A stretch of DNA of 64,000 nucleotides from Spirochaetota bacterium (GTDB taxonomy: Bacteria > Spirochaetota > Spirochaetia > Treponematales > UBA12059), in the NCBI GenBank assembly GCA_026398615.1, contig JAPLSN010000043.1, positions 58,871-122,870 of the forward strand. Direction: 5' to 3'. The notes under the pieces were generated by a model. The model made no database searches, had not been told where the DNA came from, and saw only the letters and a program-made list of their open reading frames with translations. Of this stretch, positions 8,557-16,963 are shown one piece after another (within the stretch, counting starts at the first letter, position 1; the number at the start of each line of letters is the position of its first letter). The position numbers and the translations under genes were made by a program.

Positions 8557-10071
8557 TCACTTCCGGACGAGCGCAAGCGTAGAGAGCGTCTGCCCCTCCC
8601 GCTGGATCGTGAACCGGATCTCCTTCGCCTGCGGATCGTTGATGAGCCGGTAAAAATCTCCCGCATCCTTGACTGGCTTGTCGTTGATCCCGGTGACGAT
8701 GTCGCCGAACTTGAGGCCCACGACGGCAGCGGGGGTCTTTTCGGTCAGCGACGCGACGAATACGCCGGTCGCGTCCTTCGGCAGCTTTTTCTTGTCGATC
8801 TGATCCGAGTTCAGTGAAAGGACACCCACGCCGGGCCAGAGCTTGGAATTGTCCCGCGCGATTTCCTCGTTCCGGGGATCGATCACGGCCAGGAGCTTCA
8901 CTTCCTTGCCGAGGCGCAGGACGGTGAAGTTGGCCTTGTCTCCCGCCCTGAGATCCCCGACGATGCGCGTGAGTTCTTCCTTCGAGGCGATGTTCTTGCC
9001 GTTGACCGCGATGATCAAGTCGCCGGGCAGGACACCGGCCTTGAAGGCGGGACTTCCCGAGAACAGGGCTTCGATGAAAGCGCCTTTCCGGTCGGGCGCG
9101 CCGATCTCGATCGCGGTAGCCTTGTCCAGGTCGAGGAGCCTGACGCCGAGCCAGCCGTATTGCACCGTACCCTTCGTGATGAAATCGTTGATCGCCTTCT
9201 TCACGTTGTTGATCGGGATGGCGAAACCGAGTCCGATATTCCCGCCGGTGGGGGTGGCGATCCAGGTATTGATGCCGATGATCTCGCCCTTGACGTTGAC
9301 GAGGGCGCCGCCCGAATTCCCGCGGTTGATCGCTGCATCGGTCTGGATGAAGTCATTCAGGTTGTTGTCGGGGCCGCCCTCCCGTCCGAGCGCGCTCACG
9401 ATGCCCGCGGTCACCGACTGGAACAGCCCGAGCGGGCTCCCGATCGCTATTGCCCAGTCTCCCACCTTGACCGCGTCGGAATCCCCGAGCGAGGCGACCT
9501 TAATGTCAGGGCTGTCGGTTTCGAACTTGACGAGGGCGATATCCCGGCGTTCGTCGCGTCCGACGAGCGACGCCTTGAACTCGCGTTCATCGTTCAGCTT
9601 CACCGTGATCTCGTCGGCGTTTCCAGCCACGTGGTTGTTGGTCAGGATGTAGACGGTCTTGCCGTCCCGCTTGACGATGACGCCCGAACCCAGTCCGCGT
9701 TCGAGGTTGGGGGCCGGCGGCGCATCGCCCTGCTGGTCCTCGGGCCCGAAGAAGAACTTCCACGGGAGCTGATCCTGTCCGTTCCCTTCCGAAGGCTTGC
9801 CCGTCTCGACGACGTCGACCTCGACGACGCTCGGAAGCACGGTTTCCGAAACGTAATTGAAGGCGGTCTGGAGGCTCAGCGCCTGGGCCAGGGCCGCCTC
9901 GACCGACGCGGCGGGTTTCCCGGGCCCCTCTGCCTCGACGATCGATCGAGTCCCGGACGGGCCTTTCCCGGAAAGGGAGAAAAATGCGATGCCGAACCCG
10001 GCGATCACCCCGATCAACACGAGGTTGATCAGGAAAAACGTCTTCGAATACATCCTCTTCATGAGAGTCAT
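8557..10071 (-). CDS. htrA: Periplasmic serine protease, HtrA/DegP family
   Basis: The protein is 504 residues from the ATG at 10071, which has AAGGAG 5-6 bases upstream. A single N-terminal membrane segment (about residues 11-32) anchors it or acts as an uncleaved signal. The trypsin-like domain carries the triad: His147 in NNHVAG, Asp177 in RRDIAL, Ser253 in GNSGGA. Two PDZ domains follow (about residues 310-400 and 410-504), as in DegP/DegQ. The role is protein quality control and turnover of misfolded envelope proteins. A possible promoter sits upstream, suggesting it can be transcribed separately from map. The family call is firm; substrate range is unknown. Confidence 0.95.
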   Translation of the reverse strand: MTLMKRMYSKTFFLINLVLIGVIAGFGIAFFSLSGKGPSGTRSIVEAEGPGKPAASVEAALAQALSLQTAFNYVSETVLPSVVEVDVVETGKPSEGNGQDQLPWKFFFGPEDQQGDAPPAPNLERGLGSGVIVKRDGKTVYILTNNHVAGNADEITVKLNDEREFKASLVGRDERRDIALVKFETDSPDIKVASLGDSDAVKVGDWAIAIGSPLGLFQSVTAGIVSALGREGGPDNNLNDFIQTDAAINRGNSGGALVNVKGEIIGINTWIATPTGGNIGLGFAIPINNVKKAINDFITKGTVQYGWLGVRLLDLDKATAIEIGAPDRKGAFIEALFSGSPAFKAGVLPGDLIIAVNGKNIASKEELTRIVGDLRAGDKANFTVLRLGKEVKLLAVIDPRNEEIARDNSKLWPGVGVLSLNSDQIDKKKLPKDATGVFVASLTEKTPAAVVGLKFGDIVTGINDKPVKDAGDFYRLINDPQAKEIRFTIQREGQTLSTLALVRK

Positions 10072-10131
10072 TGTAGCTCCTTGTTGCACGTCCGGTTCCC
10101 TCGGCGTGCGTGCCGGTCGCCCGTCCATCCC

Positions 10132-10161
10132 AAAATACTGCAAGCGACGCCACGATATCAA
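10132..10161 (-). promoter_or_regulatory. Candidate sigma70-type promoter for htrA
   Basis: On the minus strand TTGATA (10161-10156) and TATTTT (10137-10132) are 18 bases apart, about 60 bases upstream of the htrA start. The -35 matches consensus at 5 of 6 positions and the -10 at 4 of 6. This is pattern matching only. Confidence 0.4.
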
Positions 10162-10199
10162 ATGCCCGATGGCTCCGGAACGTTACATGTCACGATCGC

Positions 10200-10946
10200 C
10201 TACCAGTACGTCAAAATTTCCACCCGGTCGGAGAGGACGGCGATGGTATGCTCGAAGTGAGCGGAAAGCCCGCCGTCCAGGGTCACGACCGTCCAGCCGT
10301 CCTCGAGCTCCCTGACGTCGCCGGTCCCGGTATTGATCATGGGTTCGATGGCGAGCACCATGCCGGGTACGAGACGCGGATTGGGTCCGGAACCCACGTA
10401 GTTGGGAACCTGGGGATCCTCGTGTGGTGAAAAACCGACACCGTGCCCGCAGTATTGGTGCACTACCCCGAACCCGTTCGCCGTAGCGTGCGAAAAAACC
10501 GCCCTGGAAATATCGTGTACCCGACCACCCGGTTTGGCCGCCGCGATGGCGCGATCCAGGCATTCCCGCGTGACCCGGAGGAGCTTCACGGCTTCGGCGG
10601 AAGGCTCCCCGACCGGTATCGTCATGGCCGCGTCGGAGAAAGACCCTTCCAGGTCGATCCCGCAATCGAGTCCCACGAGATCCCCGCGTACGAGCTTCCG
10701 TTTCCCGGGAATGCCGTGGATGACCTCCTCATTCACGGAAACGCAGAGCGAGGCGGGATAGTCCAGGTATCCGAGGAACGCAGGTTTCCCTCCGCGGTCG
10801 ACGATGAACGAATGCGCGAAATCGTCGAGCTCCGCCGTGGTGCTGCCTTCCACGACGAGCGGTCGCAATGCCCCGAGCATTTCGGAAAGCATGGCGCAGG
10901 ATTTCCTGATTCCCTCGAGCTGCCGATCGTTTTTCAAACGTAACAT
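10200..10946 (-). CDS. map: Methionine aminopeptidase, type I
   Basis: The 248-residue enzyme removes N-terminal Met from nascent proteins. The dinuclear metal ligands are in place: Asp94, Asp105, His175 (PHEDPQV), Glu201 (LAIEPM) and Glu232 (FEHTIAV). The CGHGVG motif around residues 166-171 is also present. The length matches type I bacterial enzymes without an N-terminal zinc extension. AAGGAT lies a short distance upstream of the ATG at 10946. The gene sits between the TPR-protein gene and htrA, all on the minus strand. Confidence 0.96.
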   Translation of the reverse strand: MLRLKNDRQLEGIRKSCAMLSEMLGALRPLVVEGSTTAELDDFAHSFIVDRGGKPAFLGYLDYPASLCVSVNEEVIHGIPGKRKLVRGDLVGLDCGIDLEGSFSDAAMTIPVGEPSAEAVKLLRVTRECLDRAIAAAKPGGRVHDISRAVFSHATANGFGVVHQYCGHGVGFSPHEDPQVPNYVGSGPNPRLVPGMVLAIEPMINTGTGDVRELEDGWTVVTLDGGLSAHFEHTIAVLSDRVEILTYW

Positions 10947-11053
10947 GTCGTGTCTATCCTTTTTCTCGACCCGCCCGCCGTCGAACGGGCCGCTGTCATC
11001 CCTGAACTTGAAATCGATACCGTCCCGGCCGGGGGTTCGCGTATTCGCGCGTC

Positions 11054-12592
11054 CTATTCGGCGAGCAGGAACGATGCCTCCGCGAAGTCCGGATCGGCCT
11101 GCAGGGCGGCCTTGAACGCGGCACGGGCATCGCCGCTTTTCCCGCGTTGCCGTTCCGCCTTTCCGAGAGCCACGAAAGCCACCGCCCTCGAACGCTGGGT
11201 TCCCGCGTATGTGACTGCGATCCGGAATCGTTCCGCGGCCTTCGCACTGTCCCCCGACTCGAGGTACAGCAGACCCAGGTCATAAACCGGCGTGAATCCG
11301 CCGTCGGCGGCACCGCCACGCTCCATGGCTTCAATGGCTGCCTGGATCTCGCCCGAGAGAATGTCCGCGATGCTTTCGTGGAAGTACCCGCGCGCTGGTC
11401 TGGCACCCGCCTTCGATGCCACGCGGAAGCGCTCGACAGCGTCTTCGAAACGTCCGAGGCGCTCGAGCATGGCGCAGGCATAATCGATGGATGCCGGCTC
11501 CGACGGGAATCGCTCGGCGAACCGGAGCGCTTCCGAACCGACACGTTCCCTGCTTTGCGAGCGATCGGCGATGGCCAGCAGCACGGCCGCGTCCTCCGGT
11601 GTACGGGGATCAAGGAAACCGGTCAAGGCTTCCGCTTCCGCCATCATGTTCCGGGATGCGTAGATCGCGATGGCGGCACGAACGGCTTGCCTGTCGCCGC
11701 GGAAGGCAGGGATCATCCGCCCGATCCACGCGGCCGCGGCTGACGCGTCGTCCTCCAGGGCCCCGAGTGCGGCGTACGGTATCCACGAGGCAGCCGGAAA
11801 CAGTGCGATGGCACGCTTGTAAGCGGCTATGGCATTCCGGCGATCGCCGGTCATCCTGTACGAGTCTGCTTTCCGGATGATACGTGAAAGACTGTCGGCG
11901 TCCGGTGCTCCAAGTATCGCGTCGGTCAAACCCAGGTCCCAGGCCATTTCCGGGTCCATCGGGAACCCCGCTTTCACCGCGGCGGCGCCATACGTTTTGG
12001 CTGCCGGCAAGTCCGAATCCAATAGCGCCAGGAGCGCCGCGTCGACGAGAAAGCCCGGATCGCCCGAGGCCGAATGCGCGACGAGGAGATCGCCGATGCC
12101 CGCTCCGGCGACGGGGTCGGGCCAGGCTTTAGCGGCGGCGACGAGGCATTCGGCGAAGAGATCCCGATTGTCGGCGGGAGTCAAGCTCGCCGGAAAAAGA
12201 TTCGCGGCCCGTCCTGGGTCCCCCGCCGACATGAAAGCCCTTGCGGCGATTTTCGCCAGGGGAACGCTCTCGGGATGACGGACGATGGCGCGGTCTGCCA
12301 GGTGGGCGAGCCGTATCCACGCGTCGGAACCATCGGGCGCCGACCTGGCGACGATCCACGCGCGCTTGAGCAACCGGAGCCATTCCCCTGAGGTGGATGC
12401 TTTGGATGCGGCCGGTTCGAAGCGGGCGTCCTGGTTTCCCCCGGGAGGGGCCTGGTCCATCGCCGCCAGCACGGCCGCAAAACCCGCCTGGGAACGACAG
12501 GACGCGGAAAACGGCAACGCGGCGACCGTCATGGCCGCCGCGAAAAACAGGATATTGGAATCAGCGTACCGTTTCCGTCTTCCAGACGGCAT
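11054..12592 (-). CDS. TPR-repeat lipoprotein-like exported protein
   Basis: The 512-residue protein starts at the ATG at 12592, which overlaps nusB by 32 bases and has GGAG 6 bases upstream. Its N-terminus has basic residues, a hydrophobic stretch and FSASC near residue 32, a plausible relaxed spirochaetal lipobox. The rest is a series of helix-turn-helix tetratricopeptide-like repeats; the last ones are clearest (VYDLGLLYLESGDSAKAAERF, split here, and ALGKAERQRGKSGDARAAFK). TPR solenoids mount protein-protein contacts; a periplasmic or inner-leaflet scaffold is likely. No enzymatic motif is seen. Confidence 0.65.
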   Translation of the reverse strand: MPSGRRKRYADSNILFFAAAMTVAALPFSASCRSQAGFAAVLAAMDQAPPGGNQDARFEPAASKASTSGEWLRLLKRAWIVARSAPDGSDAWIRLAHLADRAIVRHPESVPLAKIAARAFMSAGDPGRAANLFPASLTPADNRDLFAECLVAAAKAWPDPVAGAGIGDLLVAHSASGDPGFLVDAALLALLDSDLPAAKTYGAAAVKAGFPMDPEMAWDLGLTDAILGAPDADSLSRIIRKADSYRMTGDRRNAIAAYKRAIALFPAASWIPYAALGALEDDASAAAAWIGRMIPAFRGDRQAVRAAIAIYASRNMMAEAEALTGFLDPRTPEDAAVLLAIADRSQSRERVGSEALRFAERFPSEPASIDYACAMLERLGRFEDAVERFRVASKAGARPARGYFHESIADILSGEIQAAIEAMERGGAADGGFTPVYDLGLLYLESGDSAKAAERFRIAVTYAGTQRSRAVAFVALGKAERQRGKSGDARAAFKAALQADPDFAEASFLLAE

Positions 12593-12983
12593 CGAGCACT
12601 CCGTTCACGAATTTGTACGAATCCTCAGACCCGTATTCCTTGGCGATCTCGATGGCTTCATCGATCGTGATCTGGGCAGGCATATCGGACTGGAACAGGA
12701 TGGAATATGCCGACACCCTGAGGATCGCGAGGTCGACCCGCTTGAGCCGTTCGAAACTCCAGTGTTCGACATGCTTGCGGATCACCTCGTCCACCGCTTC
12801 GATTTTCTCTATCGTCCCCGATACCAGAAGACTCGAAAAAACCCGTATCTCGTCGTCGAGCCCCAGGCGTTTTTCTTCATCGAGCCACGCGAAATCGAGA
12901 AGCTCACCGACGGGTATGCGTGAAGCATCCCATGCGTACAGTGCCTGAAAGGCCAGGATCCTTCCCTTTCGACGCGATGCCAT
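12561..12983 (-). CDS. nusB: Transcription antitermination factor NusB
   Basis: This 140-residue all-helical protein fits NusB in size and sequence: the N-terminal RRKGRILAFQALYAWD binds boxA RNA, and the C-terminal ITIDEAIEIAKEYGSEDSYK followed by FVNGVLDAV is the family hallmark. NusB with NusE/S10 binds the boxA of rRNA leaders and prevents premature termination. The gene lies 3 bases after the foldase gene and overlaps the TPR gene, so it is part of an operon. Confidence 0.95.
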   Translation of the reverse strand: MASRRKGRILAFQALYAWDASRIPVGELLDFAWLDEEKRLGLDDEIRVFSSLLVSGTIEKIEAVDEVIRKHVEHWSFERLKRVDLAILRVSAYSILFQSDMPAQITIDEAIEIAKEYGSEDSYKFVNGVLDAVWKTETVR

Positions 12984-12986
12984 GGC

Positions 12987-14018
12987 TCAGCTCTTCAGGT
13001 TTTCTTCGAAAATCTTGATGGTTGCTTCCTTGCGGAGCGCGGTGAAGAGTTCCTGCATGAGGCGCTCGAACAGCGCGTTCTTCTTGGACTCGAGCAGTTG
13101 CTGGCGGATATAGTCCTGGACCGTCGCGCTCTGGCCCGGCTGTATCGTGTCCGTCAGGGTGAGCTGTTTCTGGGGGAAAATCTCGTTGACACGCATTATC
13201 TGATAGCCGAGCGGGTTTTCGGTGAGTTCGCTGATTTCTCCCGCCTTGAGGCGGAACGCGATGTCCATGAACTGCTGGCCATAGGTCTTGAGGGTCTCCG
13301 GCGTCTTGCCGATCATCATGCTCGGCGTGGATTTGTACGCGGCTCCAGCCTGTGCACCCTTGAGGAGGTATTCGTCGAACCTGGACGGGTCCGACCGCAC
13401 TTGCCTGGCAATGCCTGTCATCAACTCGGACGACTTGGAACGTTCGTCCGCGGACTGGTTCCTCGCGTCGAGGAAGATGATGCTCATGCGCACCGTATCC
13501 GGCCTGATCAGCTTCGACTTGTAGAGTTCGTAGGTCTGGAGGATCTCCTCCGCGCTCGGTTCCTTGAGCGACTTGATCTCGTCGCTCTTCTTGGCTTCCA
13601 GGTAGCGGTTGAGGAGCATGATCTGCTTGACGTAGGTGCGCACGTCGGAAACCTGGATGCCCTGGGCTTTCAGCGCGGCTTCGAACTGGGCGTCCGTGGC
13701 GTTCTGCCCGAGTTGGGCTTTCATCGTGTTGATCTGGCTCGTTATCTCGCCTTCGGACACGGTGATGCGTTCGCGCTCGCACATCTGGAAAAAGAGCACG
13801 TCATTGATGCGGGCTTCCAGGAGTTCGCGCTTCTCCGCGGGCGTCATGGGTTTGCCGTTGGCCTTTTCTATGCGGTCGACATCGTTCCTGAACTGCCTCG
13901 ACGAGATGACCTCGACCTTGGTCAGCTTGACGGTGGCCACGGGAGTGTCGATCGTCTGGGCAGCCAGGCTTACGGTGATCGCGATGGCGAGTACGCCCGC
14001 CGAGCATATGCGTTTCAT
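12987..14018 (-). CDS. SurA/PrsA-like periplasmic foldase (peptidyl-prolyl isomerase family)
   Basis: The 343-residue protein has a signal peptide (KRICSAGVLAIAITVSLAAQ) starting at ATG 14018, with AGAAGG 7 bases upstream. Residues about 25-150 form a SurA-N-like helical domain with the typical TPAEKRELLEARINDVLF segment. Residues about 170-300 resemble a PpiC-type parvulin domain (VRMSIIFLDAR, then AFRLKAGEISELTENPLGYQ), with a helical C-terminal extension. SurA-type proteins escort outer-membrane proteins through the periplasm. Whether the parvulin domain is active cannot be judged by eye. Confidence 0.8.
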   Translation of the reverse strand: MKRICSAGVLAIAITVSLAAQTIDTPVATVKLTKVEVISSRQFRNDVDRIEKANGKPMTPAEKRELLEARINDVLFFQMCERERITVSEGEITSQINTMKAQLGQNATDAQFEAALKAQGIQVSDVRTYVKQIMLLNRYLEAKKSDEIKSLKEPSAEEILQTYELYKSKLIRPDTVRMSIIFLDARNQSADERSKSSELMTGIARQVRSDPSRFDEYLLKGAQAGAAYKSTPSMMIGKTPETLKTYGQQFMDIAFRLKAGEISELTENPLGYQIMRVNEIFPQKQLTLTDTIQPGQSATVQDYIRQQLLESKKNALFERLMQELFTALRKEATIKIFEENLKS

Positions 14019-14139
14019 TGTCAACCTTCTCTTCGGAAACGGTGTATGACGGAATTGAGACCGTCGTAGTGCAAACAAACAAGACGGGGAAAAGTAATAG
14101 AAAGGCGGATTTTATGCAATGGGATACCCGGTCCGAGGG

Positions 14140-14949
14140 CTAGGTCGAAAAAATCCTGTTGCGGAGGGTTGCGAGACCGGGGGTCCGCGCGTTTCTCCGG
14201 ACGGCTTCGGAAATTGCGTGCTCGGCGCCGAAACGGTCGCCGCGCTTCCAGAGCAGCTCGGCTTTGCGTTTCATGAACGCGGCCTTGAGTGAATCGAGGG
14301 GCACCGCGTCCGCGGCTTCGTCGAGGACGGCCAGGTATTCGTCTTCATCGATGTCCGCGGCGAACTTTTCGAGCACCAGGCGCTTGAAGTATCCGAGCAC
14401 GACTTCGAAGAAATAACCGAATACCGGCTTCTCACGTTCCATTTTCATGAGCCGCAGGTAGATGGCGAACGCCGTTCCGTAGGCTTCATTCCGTTCATAC
14501 AACTCGGCGATGCAGAATTCGGCATCGACCGCTTCGGCCCGCTCGAAGAAGCGCTCCAGCCGGCCATCTTCCCGCGACCGGAGTTTTTCGTAGGTTTCGA
14601 GCGCTTCGTCGTCCAGGTCGTGGAGCAGGTCGTAGAAAACGAGCTTGGCCTGGTATTCGATGTCATCCTGCCGCTCCTTGAGCCATGCCCGGTAATCGAA
14701 GGTCGAACGCGTATCGGGCGTCCGGCCCCTCCGTTTCATTTCGTCATCGTAGGAATGCCTTCGTTCGGGATCGGCGAGCACCCGGTAGGCTTCGAGGAGA
14801 AGCAGCATGGCATCCCCGGGTTTTTTCTCTCCCGCGGGTTCCGGAGCCAGGTCGGGATGAAGATCCTTGGCTTTCCTCCGGAAAGCGCTCTTGATCTCCC
14901 TGGTGCCGGCTTCCCGTTTGACGCCGAGGATCGCGTAGTAATCCTTCAT
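14140..14949 (-). CDS. J-domain (DnaJ-like) protein with helical C-terminal part
   Basis: Of 269 residues, the first 70 form a J domain with the HPD tripeptide at 31-33, flanked by the usual YYAILGV and the acidic/basic helices. There is no Gly/Phe region, zinc finger or DnaJ C-terminal beta domain. The remainder is helical and charged, perhaps TPR-like (FYDLLHDLDDEALETYEKL and similar). Type III J proteins recruit Hsp70 (DnaK) to specific clients. The ATG overlaps the upstream stop as TGATG, so it is coupled to the flavodoxin-like gene. Confidence 0.8.
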   Translation of the reverse strand: MKDYYAILGVKREAGTREIKSAFRRKAKDLHPDLAPEPAGEKKPGDAMLLLLEAYRVLADPERRHSYDDEMKRRGRTPDTRSTFDYRAWLKERQDDIEYQAKLVFYDLLHDLDDEALETYEKLRSREDGRLERFFERAEAVDAEFCIAELYERNEAYGTAFAIYLRLMKMEREKPVFGYFFEVVLGYFKRLVLEKFAADIDEDEYLAVLDEAADAVPLDSLKAAFMKRKAELLWKRGDRFGAEHAISEAVRRNARTPGLATLRNRIFST

Positions 14950-15365
14950 CAGATGCGTCGTTGCAGGGGAAGCCCGCGGATGAATGTCCCGATCGTCGCG
15001 AGCGTCACGACGGAAAAATCGTTGACGATCATGCCCTCGGCTTCCATCGACTTCATGAGGGTCGACAGGAATTTCGACGGAAAAAGTCCGGATCCGAGTA
15101 CGAAGGCCGCCGAACGCCGCCCCGCGGCCGATCGCGCTCCCTTCATGAAGGTGGCGAGACGGTCGGAGATGCGCCGTTCGAAACCCTGCTGTTCCGCGCC
15201 GACGATCACGTACTCATATGCAGCCAGGGAAACGCTGGACGAGTCTGACGCTTCGATCGTCTCAACCTCATGATTTCCCGACACGAACGCCGCGCTCGCT
15301 TTCGATACGACGTCCGCAAGGCGCCCGCTTTTCCCCCGCCCGTCCACGATGATCGCGATCCTCAT
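14949..15365 (-). CDS. Small flavodoxin-like protein
   Basis: The 138-residue protein begins RIAIIVDGRGKSGRLADVV, then has YEYVIVGAEQQG and RRSAAFVLGSGLF, an alternating beta-alpha pattern of the flavodoxin fold. The phosphate-binding loop is not the canonical T-x-T-G-N-T, so FMN binding is uncertain. It may be a structural relative that does not carry flavin. It overlaps the J-domain gene by one base (TGATG), suggesting co-expression. No further functional clue was found. Confidence 0.55.
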   Translation of the reverse strand: MRIAIIVDGRGKSGRLADVVSKASAAFVSGNHEVETIEASDSSSVSLAAYEYVIVGAEQQGFERRISDRLATFMKGARSAAGRRSAAFVLGSGLFPSKFLSTLMKSMEAEGMIVNDFSVVTLATIGTFIRGLPLQRRI

Positions 15366-15672
15366 GCCATGATCCTTTCAACAGGTCGAACATCTACCGC
15401 CCCGCGAAAACGCGTGGCGTTCCGTGTGAATCGGTTCTCATCCTGCTCGATTCCGCCCGGTGCCATGAAAAAAGTGGAGCCGCCTTCAAAACCATGGGTT
15501 TTCAAAGCGGCGTGCATTCGGCGTTTCGCAGGAAACGGTATCCTGTATCGCGATCGATCCGCGATCTCAGGCGTCGACCCGTACGCATTGGCGTTTGCCG
15601 AGGAACGGATCTCTCCCCTTTTCGCTCTGCAGTTTGTCAAAAAAGGCTCCGTGGCCGTTTTTAAACCGAGCG
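15366..15672. other. About 307-base stretch without a convincing gene
   Basis: A 92-codon minus-strand frame (15362-15640) overlaps the next start as ATGA, but its composition and lack of recognisable motifs argue against a conserved protein. The stretch contains an imperfect hairpin at 15479-15511. It probably holds leader sequence for the flavodoxin-like/J-domain pair and the 3' trailer of secG. Confidence 0.4.
15479..15511. repeat. Imperfect inverted repeat (hairpin)
   Basis: GCCGCCTTCAAAACC (15479-15493) faces GGTTTTCAAAGCGGC (15497-15511) across a 3-base loop; 13 of 15 positions pair. There is no T tract on either strand, so it is not a typical terminator. It lies between secG and the flavodoxin-like gene. 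Confidence 0.6.
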
Positions 15673-16068
15673 TCAGGGATTCCCCGTGGCCGGGACCGGG
15701 AGCGGTTGCGCCTCGGGAGCGGCAACGGTGGGAGCCGCGTCGGGGAGGGGCGCTTCTGATTGGGCTTCGGCCTGGAACCAGTTGTTCCGGGTCGTACCCT
15801 GCCTGGCCCTCGCAGCGGCTTCAACCTGGCCCAGATCGCTGCGATTGACAAGGGCGAGCCCGAAGGCGATCACGAAGAACAGCGCGCCCAGGACGTAGGT
15901 TATCCTGACGACAATACTGCTGGAACGGGAACCGAAGGCGGAAGAACCGGAACCGGAAAACACTCCGCCGATCGTATCGCCGCTCTCGTTCTGGATGACG
16001 ACCATGAACACGAGAAGAAGGGCGACCAGTACGAACAGAACGAGAAGAATGATTCCTAAAAGACCCAT
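15673..16068 (-). CDS. secG: Preprotein translocase subunit SecG
   Basis: The 131-residue membrane protein starts at ATG 16068 (GGAG 8 bases upstream). It has two transmembrane segments, about residues 2-23 and 53-72. Between them is the typical SecG loop with QNESGDTIGGVFSGSGSSAFGSR, broken here as QNESGDTIGG and SGSGSSAFGSR. SecG associates with SecYE and assists SecA-driven export. The Ala/Pro-rich C-terminal tail of about 50 residues is longer than in many SecG proteins. Location beside tpiA is a common bacterial arrangement. Confidence 0.92.
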   Translation of the reverse strand: MGLLGIILLVLFVLVALLLVFMVVIQNESGDTIGGVFSGSGSSAFGSRSSSIVVRITYVLGALFFVIAFGLALVNRSDLGQVEAAARARQGTTRNNWFQAEAQSEAPLPDAAPTVAAPEAQPLPVPATGNP

Positions 16069-16163
16069 ACGATGACTCCGTTGGATGCCGGGCATGCAAG
16101 CGACGCCCTTTATTACCTGTTCGAGGTTCGCGAATAATACCGAAAAAAACAGGCAGAGACAAG

Positions 16164-16193
16164 GGGACGCCCGAACGGGAAGGCGGGCGTCCC
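16164..16193 (-). terminator. Hairpin terminator candidate after tpiA
   Basis: A perfect 10-base stem (GGGACGCCCG at 16164-16173 with CGGGCGTCCC at 16184-16193) begins 11 bases beyond the tpiA stop. On the minus strand the run of T residues is displaced by about 14 bases, so termination may be weak or the hairpin may protect the mRNA 3' end. Confidence 0.5.
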
Positions 16194-16204
16194 TTCCCCG
16201 CCTG

Positions 16205-16954
16205 CTACCTGAATTTCGCGATCGGGACGAAGGTCTCCGGCTTGAGGCTCGCCCCACCGACCAGCGCGCCATCGATGTTGTCCTTGGCCATGAGCTGTGC
16301 GACATTGTCAGGCTTGACCGATCCGCCGTACTGGATGCAGAGCTTCTTCGCGGATTCCGGGCCATAGAGTCCGGCGATGACCGTCCGGATGAACGCATGA
16401 ACCGCGTCGGCATCTTCGGGCGTCGCCGTCTTCCCCGTTCCGATGGCCCAGACGGGTTCGTACGCGATGGTAACCCTGTCCAGGAGCCCGGGCGCGACGC
16501 CCGCCAGCCCTTCCCTGATCTGCGTGCCGACGATGGCTTCGAGCCTGCCGCCCTCGCGCTCCTCCAGCGTTTCGCCGACGCACAGAATCGTCTCGAGGCC
16601 GTGTGAGAGTGCCAGCCTGACCTTTCGGTTCACGAGGGCGTCATCTTCCCCGTACGCATGCCGGCGTTCGGAATGCCCCAGGATGACGACCTTGACTCCG
16701 AGATCCTTGAGCATGAGTACGGATACCTCGCCGGTATGGGCTCCCTGTTCCTCCGGACCCATGTTCTGTGCGCCAAGGAGGATGGAACCGCCCTTGATCG
16801 CGTCGGCCACCGCGGACAGGGCGGTAAAAGCGGGCGCAATCATGATTTTCTCGCCGCAATCCTTGAGCCCGGAAGCCAGGTCTTTCGCGAGGGTGACCGA
16901 CTCCGCGACGGTCTTGTGCATTTTCCAGTTGCCGGCGATGAAGTACTTGCGCAT
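16205..16954 (-). CDS. tpiA: Triosephosphate isomerase
   Basis: The 249-residue TIM barrel interconverts dihydroxyacetone phosphate and glyceraldehyde-3-phosphate. Catalytic residues are Lys11 (GNWKMHK), His94 (LGHSERR) and Glu166 (AYEPVWAIGTG), with the flexible loop intact. The ribosome site decides the start: AGGAG abuts the ATG at 16960 directly, but is 6 bases from the ATG at 16954, which is therefore preferred. The gene is 9 bases downstream of pgk, in the tpiA-pgk-gap glycolytic cluster. Confidence 0.97.
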   Translation of the reverse strand: MRKYFIAGNWKMHKTVAESVTLAKDLASGLKDCGEKIMIAPAFTALSAVADAIKGGSILLGAQNMGPEEQGAHTGEVSVLMLKDLGVKVVILGHSERRHAYGEDDALVNRKVRLALSHGLETILCVGETLEEREGGRLEAIVGTQIREGLAGVAPGLLDRVTIAYEPVWAIGTGKTATPEDADAVHAFIRTVIAGLYGPESAKKLCIQYGGSVKPDNVAQLMAKDNIDGALVGGASLKPETFVPIAKFR

Positions 16955-16963
16955 CGTCATCTC

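Noticed and set aside
15425..15475. Possible tRNA 3' end (a GATTCC segment followed by GTGCCA)
   Set aside because: No matching acceptor or anticodon arms could be drawn on either strand.
15362..15640. 92-codon minus-strand frame with an ATGA overlap; its end faintly recalls a PIN-domain (VapC) C-terminus
   Set aside because: No PIN acidic residues, no start region and no partner antitoxin; the overlap alone is not enough.
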